64,000 bases of DNA from Bacillota bacterium (GCA_023400235.1 JAEXFI010000041.1:62001-126000), one strand, 5' to 3'. Numbered from the stretch's first letter, positions 8,611 to 17,743 are shown. Notes: generated from the letters alone by a model not told the origin. Translations and numbers: made by a program.

Positions 8611-9519
8611 TCACCACTCCACACGGTTTCTCCCATTCTTCTTGGCCAGGTACAGCTTTTCATCCGCAGCTGAGATCACATCCTCGATTTTGCTGTCCCG
8701 GTTATACTTCCTGCAACTCACTCCGAAGCTGGCAGTTATACTAATCTTTCTGTTCCCATGGGCTATGACTTTGTTCTCTATCCTGCTTCTCATATTCTCT
8801 GCAATTTCCAGCGTCATATTGAGAGTTGCACCGGGAAGACAAATGAAAAACTCCTCCCCTCCATATCGGGCAAGCCAGTCCATTTCCCGCCTTATACATT
8901 CCTGCAGTGTTTCCGCCAGGGTTACCAGCACTGTATCTCCGGTAAGATGTCCATAGGTATCGTTGACTTTCTTATAATAGTCGGCATCTACCATAATAAC
9001 CGACAAGGGCCTCTGAGATACAACTGCGCCCATTAGCTCCAGAGGCAGCTTTTCGTTGATGTATCTTCTGTTGTATACGCCTGTAAGAGCATCCCTCACA
9101 GCGAGGTCATTCATCCTGTCAATTATTGAATATATTTCCCCGTTGTCACCACCCGCACCGTCACTGAAGTTCATACTGCCCGTGGCATCTTTCAAAAATT
9201 CCACCACTATGCGCCCATCCTTAGTATCAAGCGGCACAGCGGTGGTCATGTAAATCTTGTCACCGGCACATTGTATTTTCACAAAGGACTTATTTTCAAC
9301 AAATGCCCTCATGGATATGCAATTCTCACAGGTTTTTCCATTCCCCCAGAAGCTAAAGCAGTTTGATTTTTCAAAACCCGGCGCACTTCCGTTCTGAATG
9401 TCCAGCGCTTCCATTTTAATAATCCTGGATTTTAAAGGATCTATAAATCTTGCATATTCATACATGCTCCTGAGTATTCCCATGCAGGAAAGTATCTGCG
9501 AAAACTCATCCTCCTTCAA
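8611..9519 (-). CDS. Diguanylate cyclase (GGDEF)
   Basis: Makes c-di-GMP from two GTP. Residues 1-125 form an N-terminal sensor-like region with a Cys-x(15)-Cys-x2-Cys pattern (CFSFWGNGKTCENC), possibly redox- or metal-binding. Residues 135-302 are the GGDEF domain with YGGEEF at the active site, DALTGVYNRRYI and DADYYKKVNDTYGH. No RxxD inhibitory site is obvious. The start is TTG: the AGGGAGGTG ribosome site 8 bases upstream supports it. No transmembrane segment is seen, so it is likely a soluble sensor. Confidence 0.92.
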   Translation of the reverse strand: MKEDEFSQILSCMGILRSMYEYARFIDPLKSRIIKMEALDIQNGSAPGFEKSNCFSFWGNGKTCENCISMRAFVENKSFVKIQCAGDKIYMTTAVPLDTKDGRIVVEFLKDATGSMNFSDGAGGDNGEIYSIIDRMNDLAVRDALTGVYNRRYINEKLPLELMGAVVSQRPLSVIMVDADYYKKVNDTYGHLTGDTVLVTLAETLQECIRREMDWLARYGGEEFFICLPGATLNMTLEIAENMRSRIENKVIAHGNRKISITASFGVSCRKYNRDSKIEDVISAADEKLYLAKKNGRNRVEW

Positions 9520-9619
9520 TTACTGCACCTCCCTTATAGCTTTATTAATTATATCTGCGGTTAGCTTTTGCCATTACAGATATTTTAACCATAATAAAGA
9601 ATAATAGAAGGCAGGGGGC

Positions 9620-10720
9620 TTATTTTCTTTTAACAGATGAATCCCTGATTATCAATTCAGGTTGTATTACTTTTTTTACACCACTTTTTGCATAATAGGG
9701 CTTTTCAATCATTTCCAATAACGTCTGTGCAGCCAGCTCCCCAAGCATTTCCTTGGGATGGCTGACAGAGGTCAGCTTTACCGGGCAGCTGGTGGCATAA
9801 TAGGAGTCATCAAAGCCGGTTATTGATATTTCCTCGGGTACTGATATCCCCAACTCTGAGAGCTTTTCATATATTCCAAAAGCAGCCTGGTCATTGTAAC
9901 AGGCTATGGCATCTATCTTTTTGCCGCTTCTGAGCATAGCTTCCACCGCAGCCTGGGGCTTGATTTTTCTGTCCTCAGTATGAAACCATATGACACTGTC
10001 AGGGTCATATGATATATTGCTCTCCTCAAGGGCCCTTACATAGCCTTTATGCCTTTCTATCCCCTGCATATCGTCTGCCTTAAAAATCCCGGCGATTTCT
10101 TTGTGACCAAGGCTTGCAAGGTGTTTTACCGCAAGATACATCCCGTACTTGTCATCAAGTACTATGTGAGGCTTGTCGCTAAGCATGGGATACACCCCGT
10201 GTATAAACAGGTAGGGTATGCTGTGTTCATCCAGTGCACGGTAAAAGGCTATATTCTCGGTAAAAACAGAACTTTTGGTAGGTTCGATTATGAGTCCTTC
10301 CAGGTCCTTGTTAAGTATTTCCTGCAAATACTGCGCTTCCTTTTCAACCTTGTTGTCGGTATTTTTCAGCATAATGCTGTAGCCCCGCTCTGAAAGAACA
10401 AAATCTATCCCCTGGATAACTCCAGGAAAAATGTACTCTGAAATATAAGTGGTCATAACACCAATGTTTTTGGAATTATTCCTGCTTTTGCTCCTATCTT
10501 TACAAAAGGTGCCTCTTCCATGCTCTGTGTAAAGGTAGCCTTCATTCACCAGCATTGAAATAGCCTTCCTGACAGTATGCCTGCTGAGAGAGAGCCTTTC
10601 TGCCAGGGTATTCTCAGAAGATATACGCTCTCCGGGCTTTATTCTGCCCATTATGATTTCTTCTTTGATAAAATCCTTTAATTTTGAATACTTATTTTGA
10701 CCAGCATCATTTTGAACCAT
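9620..10720 (-). CDS. GntR/LacI-type repressor (AraR-like)
   Basis: Transcription factor with residues 10-75 as a GntR winged helix (ISSENTLAERLSLSRHTVRKAISMLVNEGYL) and 85-366 as a LacI-type sugar-binding domain. This hybrid is the AraR architecture, which usually controls arabinose or related sugar genes. No arabinose genes are adjacent, so its ligand and targets are unknown. A TTGTACATACAA palindrome just upstream probably mediates autoregulation. ATG follows AGAGGT at 7 bases. Confidence 0.88.
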   Translation of the reverse strand: MVQNDAGQNKYSKLKDFIKEEIIMGRIKPGERISSENTLAERLSLSRHTVRKAISMLVNEGYLYTEHGRGTFCKDRSKSRNNSKNIGVMTTYISEYIFPGVIQGIDFVLSERGYSIMLKNTDNKVEKEAQYLQEILNKDLEGLIIEPTKSSVFTENIAFYRALDEHSIPYLFIHGVYPMLSDKPHIVLDDKYGMYLAVKHLASLGHKEIAGIFKADDMQGIERHKGYVRALEESNISYDPDSVIWFHTEDRKIKPQAAVEAMLRSGKKIDAIACYNDQAAFGIYEKLSELGISVPEEISITGFDDSYYATSCPVKLTSVSHPKEMLGELAAQTLLEMIEKPYYAKSGVKKVIQPELIIRDSSVKRK

Positions 10721-10742
10721 AAAATATACCTCTTTTTATAAC

Positions 10743-10754
10743 TTGTACATACAA
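10743..10754. promoter_or_regulatory. Operator-like palindrome for the AraR-type repressor
   Basis: TTGTA-CA-TACAA lies 23 bases before the start of the AraR-like gene. It resembles the TTGTACNNACAA core known for AraR operators. Confidence 0.5.
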
Positions 10755-10827
10755 CTTATAAAAAATTATATAGCAATAAACCATGTAATATCAACAAATA
10801 TTCATTTTATCGGTTATTTGGGCAAAA

Positions 10828-10863
10828 AAACAACAGCCCGCCATTGTTCACCGACTGTTGTTT
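10828..10863 (-). terminator. Intrinsic terminator after the PNPOx-like gene
   Basis: Leftward AAACAACAG, an 18-base loop, CTGTTGTTT continuing into a run of seven Ts. Confidence 0.65.
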
Positions 10864-10881
10864 CTCACTGTGAATCACTTT

Positions 10882-11424
10882 TTATTCCTGCCTGCTGTCC
10901 ATTTTGAACATATGCTCCACATCCATGGGATTTTCCTTTGCCGTAAGTTCCCGAGGCAGTATTTTATGCACCGCAACCTTCATATTATCCTGGGCAGAGT
11001 GATATTTATCCACAAACTGACTGGAAAGCTTATCCTTAAAAAAGCCGGGAAGAAACTTGTTCATCAACTGTGAAAGTGCCTCAGTTTTTTCCTCTATGTC
11101 TTCTACAAGCTCAGCCCTTCCAAAAATCACCACGCTGAAATACGCTGTGTCACACTTGCTGGGAATGTTGTCTGCAACAGTTCCCAATTCTTCAAACACA
11201 TTAAAGCAAACCTGGGGATTTTCCAGGAGAATATCATTCTTTTTACCGCTGCCCATGCCATGTATGTATATGCTTCCTTTCCAGTAAACATAGTTCACCG
11301 GTATGGAATAGGGCTTACCCGACTTGTCACACATTCCAAGCGTCCCCACCCTGCTGTCGGTCAAAAATTTTTCTATTTTTGCCTGATCCCTGCAAATCCT
11401 CTGCTTATATCTGATTTCTTCCAT
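10882..11424 (-). CDS. Pyridoxamine 5'-phosphate oxidase-like (NimA-type) flavin protein
   Basis: A 180-residue split-barrel protein of the PNPOx/NimA group: RYKQRICRDQAKIEKFL at the start, then GTLGMCDKSGKPYSIPVNYVY, and IYIHGMGSGKKNDILLENPQVCFNV. These are the typical FMN-binding strands. Such proteins bind FMN or haem and may reduce nitro compounds; the natural substrate is unknown. It starts 3 bases after the stop of the amidotransferase gene, so the two form one transcript. ATG follows AAAGGA. Confidence 0.85.
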   Translation of the reverse strand: MEEIRYKQRICRDQAKIEKFLTDSRVGTLGMCDKSGKPYSIPVNYVYWKGSIYIHGMGSGKKNDILLENPQVCFNVFEELGTVADNIPSKCDTAYFSVVIFGRAELVEDIEEKTEALSQLMNKFLPGFFKDKLSSQFVDKYHSAQDNMKVAVHKILPRELTAKENPMDVEHMFKMDSRQE

Positions 11425-11427
11425 CGC

Positions 11428-12137
11428 CTATTCCTTTCCACTGCAAATCAGCTCCAGCTGTTGGAGAAAAGCCCCCATCAGATGGTTGTCGGCCTTCACA
11501 CAATCCATACTATCATATATTTGCTCCTTTGTCTGTACATAACTGCCCTCCGTCATTTCGTCGGCACAGCCCTCCATTAGGGAAGCGATCCCTGCCTCAG
11601 TGCATTCCAGATGGAACTGGAACCCAATTACCCTGTCACCATAAATAAACCCCTGGCTTGAGCAGCCCTCGCTGCAGGCAATTGATACCGCACCTTCCCC
11701 CAGCTTGCTGAAGGTGTCTCCATGCCAGTGAAAAACCTTAAGTCTTTCGGGAAACCCCTCAAACACCTTATAGCTTTTAGCCTCCCTGCTAAAGTCCACA
11801 TCAAACCAGCCTATTTCCCTCTCACGGTTCCTGGTGACCCTTCCCCCAAGAACCTCCGTAATCAACTGTGCTCCAAGGCAGATCCCCAAAACTGCCTTGT
11901 GTTTTTGAATGGCCTCCTTTATAAGCCTTTTCTCATATTTGAGCCAGGGATATTTTTCTTCCTCATAGATATTCATGGGTCCACCCATAATAAGCAGAAG
12001 GTCAACCTGGTTCAAGGGAGGTACTGCCTCATGGTTGTACAGTTGTGTCCCTGTCAGACTGTGCCCCTTTTCCCTGACCATTGTGATATATATGCAGGGC
12101 CTTCAAATGCCACGTGCTGCAAATAGTGAATTCTCAT
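11428..12137 (-). CDS. Class I glutamine amidotransferase (GMP synthase-like), frameshifted near the N-terminus
   Basis: Family enzymes hydrolyse glutamine and pass ammonia to an unknown acceptor. The catalytic Cys is in GICLGAQL and the His-Glu pair in FQFHLE. The expected start is the ATG at 12137 (MRIHYLQHVAFEGPAYIS) with an excellent GGGAGGT 7 bases upstream, but this frame hits a stop after about 27 codons. The main body is in another frame from 12081 (MVREKGHSLTG) with no ribosome site. One missing G in TGG(G)TCAGG at about 12077-12081 would restore QWVREKG, as the family has. Either a young pseudogene or an error in the sequence. Confidence 0.75.
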
Positions 12138-12153
12138 AGGCTTACCTCCCGGG

Positions 12154-12537
12154 CTAAACGGCATCTTCACCGGTTTCACCGGTTCTGACCCTGTATACAC
12201 CCTTTATGGGAAGTATAAATATTTTCCCATCTCCGGGGTTACCGGTTTTATTTGCCCACATTATGGCGTCAACTGCTTTTTGAACCTCGTCATCCTTTAC
12301 TATCAGGGTAATAAACCTTTTTGGCACCAGCCTGTGGGCTTCTGACAGCGTTTCCGCTATTCCAGGAGTTTTACGGGCGATTTCCAAAGGTGTAGCCTGG
12401 ACAACGGTGAAATTCACCTTTTTCTTTCCTCTGCCCAGTACCTTCCGGCAGGTGATGGAAGGAAAACCCGCCGCAAGCAGCGCCCTCTTGGTTTGATTCA
12501 CCATATTTAAACGTACAATAGCCATAACTTCCTTCAT
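12154..12537 (-). CDS. nifI2: Nitrogenase PII-like regulator NifI2
   Basis: PII-superfamily protein of 127 residues. With NifI1 it forms a hetero-complex that switches nitrogenase activity off when fixed nitrogen is plentiful, in response to 2-oxoglutarate and ATP/ADP. Seen: MKEVMAIVRLNMVNQTKRALLAAGF with the GRGKKKVNF T-loop start and GDGKIFILPIKGVYRVRTGE near the end. The start is ATG with GGGAGGT at 8 bases; a TTG two codons earlier is too close to it. Last gene of the anf operon. Family placement from established NifI work; activity here is inferred. Confidence 0.93.
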   Translation of the reverse strand: MKEVMAIVRLNMVNQTKRALLAAGFPSITCRKVLGRGKKKVNFTVVQATPLEIARKTPGIAETLSEAHRLVPKRFITLIVKDDEVQKAVDAIMWANKTGNPGDGKIFILPIKGVYRVRTGETGEDAV

Positions 12538-12553
12538 AAGCAATACCTCCCAT

Positions 12554-12880
12554 CTAAAGCGTCTCGCTGCTTGAACTTATTGTATACGCCTTTTCCACCG
12601 GACTTACAAATATCTTGCCATCTCCGAAGGCCCCCTGCTCTCCTGTTTTGGCAGTTTTCATAATAATGTCCACCATGGCTTCCTCGTCCTCATCATTGAT
12701 TATGAAGAGAAGCATTTCCTTGGGAATTTCGTCATAGTACACATCCCCCACCTTGACACCCTTTTGCCTGCCTCTTCCGACAACATCTATTCTGGTAACA
12801 GCGGGATAGCCTGCTCCGCTGAGTTTCTCCAGCACCTCTGAAGCTTTTTCAGGCCTGATTATAGCCCTAAGCATTAACAT
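12554..12880 (-). CDS. nifI1: Nitrogenase PII-like regulator NifI1
   Basis: PII-like protein of 108 residues: MLMLRAIIRPEKASEVLEKL, then GRGRQKGVKVGDVYYDEIPK in the T-loop, and GDGKIFVSPVEKAYTI at the C-terminal signature. Acts with NifI2 in post-translational control of nitrogenase in archaea and clostridia. It ends 16 bases before nifI2. In most systems nifI1-nifI2 sit between nifH and nifD; here they follow anfK and a HEPN-like gene. ATG follows GGGGG at 7 bases. Confidence 0.93.
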   Translation of the reverse strand: MLMLRAIIRPEKASEVLEKLSGAGYPAVTRIDVVGRGRQKGVKVGDVYYDEIPKEMLLFIINDEDEEAMVDIIMKTAKTGEQGAFGDGKIFVSPVEKAYTISSSSETL

Positions 12881-12969
12881 ATCAATTCCCCCAATCCGTA
12901 TTTGTTCTTATAAATTGATGTTTTTTAAACTCATTGACTTCTCACAGTATGAACAAGATATCCGGCCTC

Positions 12970-13407
12970 TCAATTTCCACCCTGGTAAAAGCCTTCCAAT
13001 CTGGATATCCTCTCCCTGTCAAAAAGCAGTTCCACTTCCCGGCAAAGTATCAGCACCCTGTCCCGGTCCTCAATCTCGGGTGCAGAAATCTCAAAATCCT
13101 CCAGGGAGCATATCCGAAATAGTATATCCAGGTCCCTTATCTGCCTGTTCAACTGGTCAGGGACAGCTACAGCCTCTTGAACCGCCTCCATCAGACAGGT
13201 ATAGTTATGGTTTCGGGGCGGAACCCCGTACAATTCGCACAAGGCCACCAGATAGTATTCCAGTGCCACGGCTGCCACATTGAAGACAACACTGTGGCAC
13301 TGTCCTTCCTCCATAAACTGCACCGCCCTGCGAAAATAGGTTTTTGCACCTCTATACTTCTCTTCGAATGACGAAAAATCAATATCCTCATCCATACACT
13401 CAAACAT
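12970..13407 (-). CDS. HEPN-like helical protein in the anf operon
   Basis: A 145-residue, all-helical-looking protein. Residues 18-75 (AKTYFRRAVQFMEEGQCHSV, then ALEYYLVALCELYGVPPRNHNY) follow the HEPN pattern of two long helices and a loop with P..H; the rest is acidic and lacks a known domain. HEPN proteins often pair with nucleotidyltransferases or act as RNases, but no such partner is adjacent and no clear RX4-6H motif is present. It starts 21 bases after the anfK stop, with GAAGGTG at 5 bases. Its role in nitrogen fixation is unknown; AnfO-type accessory proteins are longer. Confidence 0.7.
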   Translation of the reverse strand: MFECMDEDIDFSSFEEKYRGAKTYFRRAVQFMEEGQCHSVVFNVAAVALEYYLVALCELYGVPPRNHNYTCLMEAVQEAVAVPDQLNRQIRDLDILFRICSLEDFEISAPEIEDRDRVLILCREVELLFDRERISRLEGFYQGGN

Positions 13408-13428
13408 AGATTCACCTTCTTTGATTGC

Positions 13429-14817
13429 CTACCATACGTTAAGCACCCATTCCTTGTTCCGTTTATACTCCATGTCAATAAACAGCGTGTTGGCCATTGC
13501 CTCTGCCAACCACATTGCGCCCGCATAGCCCACTATGGGGTTTCTGTACTGGCCTGCCCTGTCATATACAGGGAATCCCACCCTCAGCATGGGAACATTC
13601 TGGTCTATTGAAGTAAATCTCCCTTTTGAATGTCCCAAAATCAAATCAAGCTCCAGCCCTTCATTTTTGATTCTGTTTTCCAGTTCCCACAGGTCTGCAT
13701 TTGTAACAATCTCCATGTCATAATCAACATTTTCCTGCAGTTCCTTTATGCGAGGGTCATTCTGATAAGTGGTGTTATCATCTCCCAGGAGCAGAAGCAT
13801 GGGCTTCATCTCCATATCCAGACAGAATTGGGCAAGACCTATTACCAGGTCTGCACTGCCGTATATTGCCACCCTCTTATCTGCCAGAAACATGTGTGTA
13901 ACGTCGGTTATGGCATCCAGGGCAATACCCCGTTCTCTCACAAGTGATTGCGGTATTGGCTTTCCTGTCATTGTACTCAGGTTTTTAAGAAATACATCGG
14001 TATTTCTTATTCCTATGGGTGTAGGCCCGATAACAGCAGGCACCTCGAATTCACTTTCCAGGTATTCCGCCGCCTGACCGCCTTCGTACCTGTTAAGGGC
14101 AATGGTTCCCATGGCATTTGCCATACCTGCCAGGTCTTCAATGGTGGTGCTCCCGTGGGAAACATGATTCCCATCCGGCATAAGCGGGGAGTCAAAGGTT
14201 TCTATTTCAAAAAGCACCGTTGCTGCAATGTCCATTTCCTCAAGCAGGTGCTTAAGTGCGGTTACATCTCCTGGGTTTGCCCAGCCTGTTATCAGATTGA
14301 TTTTTCCGTTGGGTTCTCCTTTTTTTGCAAAATAACTTACAAAATCCCTGACCGCAACATCATAGCCGCTTATCATACTGCCCTTGAAGCTGGGAGTGTG
14401 TATGGGGATAAGATATACCTCCCTCCCGGGATACTTATCCTTGAGAAGTCCGCTGTTCAATTTCTTGACCACTCCATCAATATCGTCGCCTATGACCTCG
14501 GTGGAACAGGTGGATATAATGGGTACCACCTTAACGTGAGGATACCTCATAAGCAGCACGTCAACCGCTTCCTCCACCCTGTTCAAGGCACCAAACACCG
14601 CGCCGTCCTCATGCAGCGATGAGGAGGCTATTTCAAAGCTTTCCTTGTAGTGCTGGGAGAACAGAAGTCTTACAAACATTACACAGCCCTGTCCGCCGTG
14701 GACTATTCCTATGCAATCCTTAATGCCTATGCTGGCATACTGTGCTCCACAGGGCTGGCATGTGAATATTGGATTTATTACTCCTACTCTTTCCTTCTCT
14801 TTAAATACACAAGACAT
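13429..14817 (-). CDS. anfK: Fe-only nitrogenase beta subunit AnfK
   Basis: Beta subunit of the alternative dinitrogenase, which forms the P-cluster with AnfD. The 462 residues contain the P-cluster cysteines Cys20 (PIFTCQPCGAQ), Cys45 (GGQGCVMF) and Cys104 (ISTCSTE). The short N-terminus and VGVINPIFTC match AnfK rather than NifK, which is ~50 residues longer. The start is MSCVFKEKER with GGAGG at 5 bases; upstream in-frame starts overlap it. Operon position after anfG is standard. Confidence 0.96.
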   Translation of the reverse strand: MSCVFKEKERVGVINPIFTCQPCGAQYASIGIKDCIGIVHGGQGCVMFVRLLFSQHYKESFEIASSSLHEDGAVFGALNRVEEAVDVLLMRYPHVKVVPIISTCSTEVIGDDIDGVVKKLNSGLLKDKYPGREVYLIPIHTPSFKGSMISGYDVAVRDFVSYFAKKGEPNGKINLITGWANPGDVTALKHLLEEMDIAATVLFEIETFDSPLMPDGNHVSHGSTTIEDLAGMANAMGTIALNRYEGGQAAEYLESEFEVPAVIGPTPIGIRNTDVFLKNLSTMTGKPIPQSLVRERGIALDAITDVTHMFLADKRVAIYGSADLVIGLAQFCLDMEMKPMLLLLGDDNTTYQNDPRIKELQENVDYDMEIVTNADLWELENRIKNEGLELDLILGHSKGRFTSIDQNVPMLRVGFPVYDRAGQYRNPIVGYAGAMWLAEAMANTLFIDMEYKRNKEWVLNVW

Positions 14818-14887
14818 ATTAGCCTCCATTCCGCCGCCTCGCATAGCGGCAAAAGATAATCACAAAAATCCCTTCACTCCTGTTTCC

Positions 14888-15238
14888 CTAGTAGAGCGGA
14901 TCCTTCAGCTCCTCATTCAGCGACCCGTGTATGGTCAGATAATCCATCTTTTCCTTGAGCTCCTGCATTATTGCCTTAATCTCTTCCTTATTCATTTCAC
15001 TCAGCCATTGATATCTGCTTTTAAAGGCCTCTGCCAGGATTACGGCGTCCACCCAAAGGCATTTGTCAAAGGGTGTATCCTTTTCTACGGGTTCCTCGCA
15101 TAAAAGCTGCGTGGTCTTTGTCAGAATCCCTTCATTTTGCCGCTCTCTGTCCCATGCCCTGGAATGAAACTGCCACAGGCATTTCTTCATGATATAGTCC
15201 AAAAGTAGACCCAATCTATCCTTCTTTAAATCTTCCAT
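14888..15238 (-). CDS. anfG: Fe-only nitrogenase delta subunit AnfG
   Basis: A 116-residue delta subunit found only in the V- and Fe-only nitrogenases. It caps AnfD and aids cofactor-loaded assembly. Seen: KKCLWQFHSRAWDRERQNEGIL and CLWVDAVILAEAFKSRY, both typical of AnfG. Its presence between anfD and anfK separates this operon from the molybdenum system. It starts 15 bases after anfD; GGAGG lies 9 bases before the ATG. Confidence 0.95.
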   Translation of the reverse strand: MEDLKKDRLGLLLDYIMKKCLWQFHSRAWDRERQNEGILTKTTQLLCEEPVEKDTPFDKCLWVDAVILAEAFKSRYQWLSEMNKEEIKAIMQELKEKMDYLTIHGSLNEELKDPLY

Positions 15239-15253
15239 GAGTATCCACCTCCG

Positions 15254-16819
15254 TTAAACAGCCGACAATTGGATTTTAGCCGGAAACTCCGTGTAGGTTT
15301 TCCGGGACAGCTCTTTCAACATGTCATATTTACCCGTGTATTCCTTCAATGTGGTTGAGCTCCTTACTTCCTCGCTGAGCTCCCCATCCGAGAGAAGCCT
15401 CTGGGTCATGAACCCTCTGTCAGCAGGTATTTCATCCTTGCTTATATCCAGCAGGGAAAGCTGGTGAATGGGTGAGAATATACCGTTATATATGTCCCGG
15501 GCAAACCTTACCCAGCCTTCGAAACCCTTCCAGGGACCGTTGTGATATGCATGGGCATTGAGATAAGGCACCCTGATTTTCTTTGCAACCTCACCGGGCC
15601 TCTTGCCTGTGAATATGATATCGGGCTGAAGCATTTCCATTGCCTCAAGTCCTTCAAGCTCGTTGGGGTCGTCTATGGCCAGCGCGCCCTCCTCACATCT
15701 TGAGATCCCCTTTTCCATATCTCCCTGATGTCCGAACTTTGTGTAGACGGATACCACCTCCACACCCATTTCTTCATGTATGACATTAGCCCAGTGCCAG
15801 AGCTTGGAGCCGCCCGGCCAGAGACAAACCTTCTTGCCTCTGAGCCTTTCCTTGTACCAATCCAGTTGCGGCTTCCATTTTGCTGTTTCCTCGGAAATAA
15901 TCTGTTTTGCCCTGTCCTCTATTCCAAAAAACAGTCCTACCTTTCTCAGAGAAGCTGAGAGGGGCTCAAAGCCAAACCCGTCTATATCCAGTCTCGGGGT
16001 GCCGTATCTTACTCTCAGCTCATTGCATATATATTCTGCAGACCGCGCACATTCCAGTACATTGAGATCCGCCTTGTGCATGGCTCTCAGATCGTCATAG
16101 GAACCGTTTCCCGTAAAGGTTGAAAGCACCTGTATTCCCATTCTCTTAAAATAGTCCAGCATTACCACCTGATCGCCCTGAATATTGTATTCTCCCACAT
16201 AGTTTATAACGTAGTCACTGGTGATTTTGGGTTCTACCGTCCCCACCTTCTGATTTATCCAGGCAATATTGATTTTGTGATGGCCTCCTGACTGGCTGGG
16301 GCCTCCAAAGCCCGGAGAGTTGCAGACAAAGATATCCACCTCGGGCATTTCCTCCATAACCTCCTGTGCTATGGCGTTCATATCATCACCTATAAGGGCT
16401 GATGCACAAGTCTGGTAAATAGTCATTCTCTTTATGTTGGGGAAAGCGTTGAAGGCTTCAATTATATTTTTCTTCAAAATCTTTTCCGCGCCAAACACTA
16501 TGTGTTTCTCCTTCATATCCGTTGCAAAGGTATATTTGATCTGAAAGTTGTCATTGTCGCTGATATATCTTTTTGTCTGCCAGGTGTCATAGGTACAGCC
16601 CACCGGGCCGTGACTCATATGGATAACATCTTTCATGGGCGTTCCGATAACGTGCTTGGCCCCGCAGTAAGCGCAGCCCCTCTCGGATATGGTTCCGGGA
16701 ATGGTATTTAAATATCCCAGGGGAAGTGCGTCGGCCAGAGTTTCACCCGGCCCCTTTATAACTGCATGTTTCTTTCTTTCGGGAATGCATTTGCTGCAAT
16801 CAAATTCATGATACGGCAT
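15254..16819 (-). CDS. anfD: Fe-only nitrogenase alpha subunit AnfD
   Basis: Catalytic subunit that carries the FeFe cofactor and reduces N2 with H2 as by-product. In 521 residues: P-cluster ligands Cys49, Cys75 and Cys138 (ERGCAYCG, GPVGCTYD, YQTCASA), cofactor ligands Cys257 (LNVLECARS) and His423 (NAHAYHNGP). The opening MPYHEFDCSKCIPERKKHAV and SERGCAYCGAKHVIGTPMKD match AnfD rather than NifD or VnfD. ATG follows AGGAGG at 7 bases. It needs a cofactor scaffold such as NifB, not in this window. Confidence 0.97.
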   Translation of the reverse strand: MPYHEFDCSKCIPERKKHAVIKGPGETLADALPLGYLNTIPGTISERGCAYCGAKHVIGTPMKDVIHMSHGPVGCTYDTWQTKRYISDNDNFQIKYTFATDMKEKHIVFGAEKILKKNIIEAFNAFPNIKRMTIYQTCASALIGDDMNAIAQEVMEEMPEVDIFVCNSPGFGGPSQSGGHHKINIAWINQKVGTVEPKITSDYVINYVGEYNIQGDQVVMLDYFKRMGIQVLSTFTGNGSYDDLRAMHKADLNVLECARSAEYICNELRVRYGTPRLDIDGFGFEPLSASLRKVGLFFGIEDRAKQIISEETAKWKPQLDWYKERLRGKKVCLWPGGSKLWHWANVIHEEMGVEVVSVYTKFGHQGDMEKGISRCEEGALAIDDPNELEGLEAMEMLQPDIIFTGKRPGEVAKKIRVPYLNAHAYHNGPWKGFEGWVRFARDIYNGIFSPIHQLSLLDISKDEIPADRGFMTQRLLSDGELSEEVRSSTTLKEYTGKYDMLKELSRKTYTEFPAKIQLSAV

Positions 16820-16915
16820 GATATATACCTCCTTTTCCTATAATTAATCTCACTCCGCCAGATCTGAAAGCTTCGGCCCATAAAAGCAGTAATTACTGCC
16901 AAAAGGCGTACAGGC

Positions 16916-17743
16916 TTAGTCGGCTATACCATATTTGACAACCATAGCCTCCAGCTCATCCATTTTCAACGGCTGTGGTATGACAAAATCCTTGTTCTCA
17001 ATTATCTTTCTTGCCAGCTCTCCGTATTCTTTTGCCTGATTGCAGGTGTCATCGTACTCTACTACCGTCTTTTTGTTGAACTCCGCCTTTTGAACGATAT
17101 TGTCCCTGGGGACGAAGTGTATCATCTTGGTGCCTATTGCAGCAGTAAATTCCTCAAGGAATTCAGCCTCTCTGTCAACCTTTCTGCTGTTGCAGATAAC
17201 TCCGCCCAGGCGGACACCGCTTTGCTTGGCATATTTCAGAAGGCCCTTGCATATATTGTTTGCGGCATATATGGCCATCATTTCACCGGAGGCTACGATG
17301 TAAACCTCTTGGGCCTTTCCATCCCTGATAGGCATTGCAAAGCCGCCGCAAACAACGTCTCCCAGTACATCAAAAAACACAAAATCCAAATCATTGGTAT
17401 AGGCATTGTTCTTTTCCATAAGGTCAATGGCGGTAATAACTCCCCTGCCGGCGCAGCCAACTCCCGGCTCCGGTCCGCCCGACTCGACGCATCTGATATT
17501 TTTAAAGCCCTCTTTTACTACCTTTTCAGTTGTGATTTTTTCTTCTCCCTCGTCCCGGAGCATATCCATCAAAGTCCTCTGATTCATACCTCCAAGTATG
17601 AGACGTGTGGAATCGGCCTTGGGGTCACAGCCATGTATGAATACCTTCTGATCATAAAAGTGCGCCATTGCGGCGGCAGTATTCTGTTGTGTCGTGGATT
17701 TTCCTATTCCACCTTTTCCATATATAGCTATTTTTCTCGGCAT
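16916..17743 (-). CDS. anfH: Fe-only nitrogenase reductase AnfH
   Basis: Iron protein dimer that passes electrons to AnfDGK at the cost of ATP. In 275 residues: Walker A GKGGIGKS at 9-16, 4Fe-4S ligands Cys97 and Cys132, and Arg100, the site that DraT modifies in some bacteria. GEMMAIYAANNICKGLLKYA and the C-terminus VVKYGIAD fit AnfH. The residue after Walker A is Gln (STTQQ) where Thr is common. The start is MPRKIAIYG with AGGAG at 8 bases. First gene of the operon, preceded by an unusually long structured leader. Confidence 0.96.
   Translation of the reverse strand: MPRKIAIYGKGGIGKSTTQQNTAAAMAHFYDQKVFIHGCDPKADSTRLILGGMNQRTLMDMLRDEGEEKITTEKVVKEGFKNIRCVESGGPEPGVGCAGRGVITAIDLMEKNNAYTNDLDFVFFDVLGDVVCGGFAMPIRDGKAQEVYIVASGEMMAIYAANNICKGLLKYAKQSGVRLGGVICNSRKVDREAEFLEEFTAAIGTKMIHFVPRDNIVQKAEFNKKTVVEYDDTCNQAKEYGELARKIIENKDFVIPQPLKMDELEAMVVKYGIAD

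Noticed and set aside
13948..14622. 224-codon frame opposite anfK
   Set aside because: Shadow of anfK, no ribosome site.
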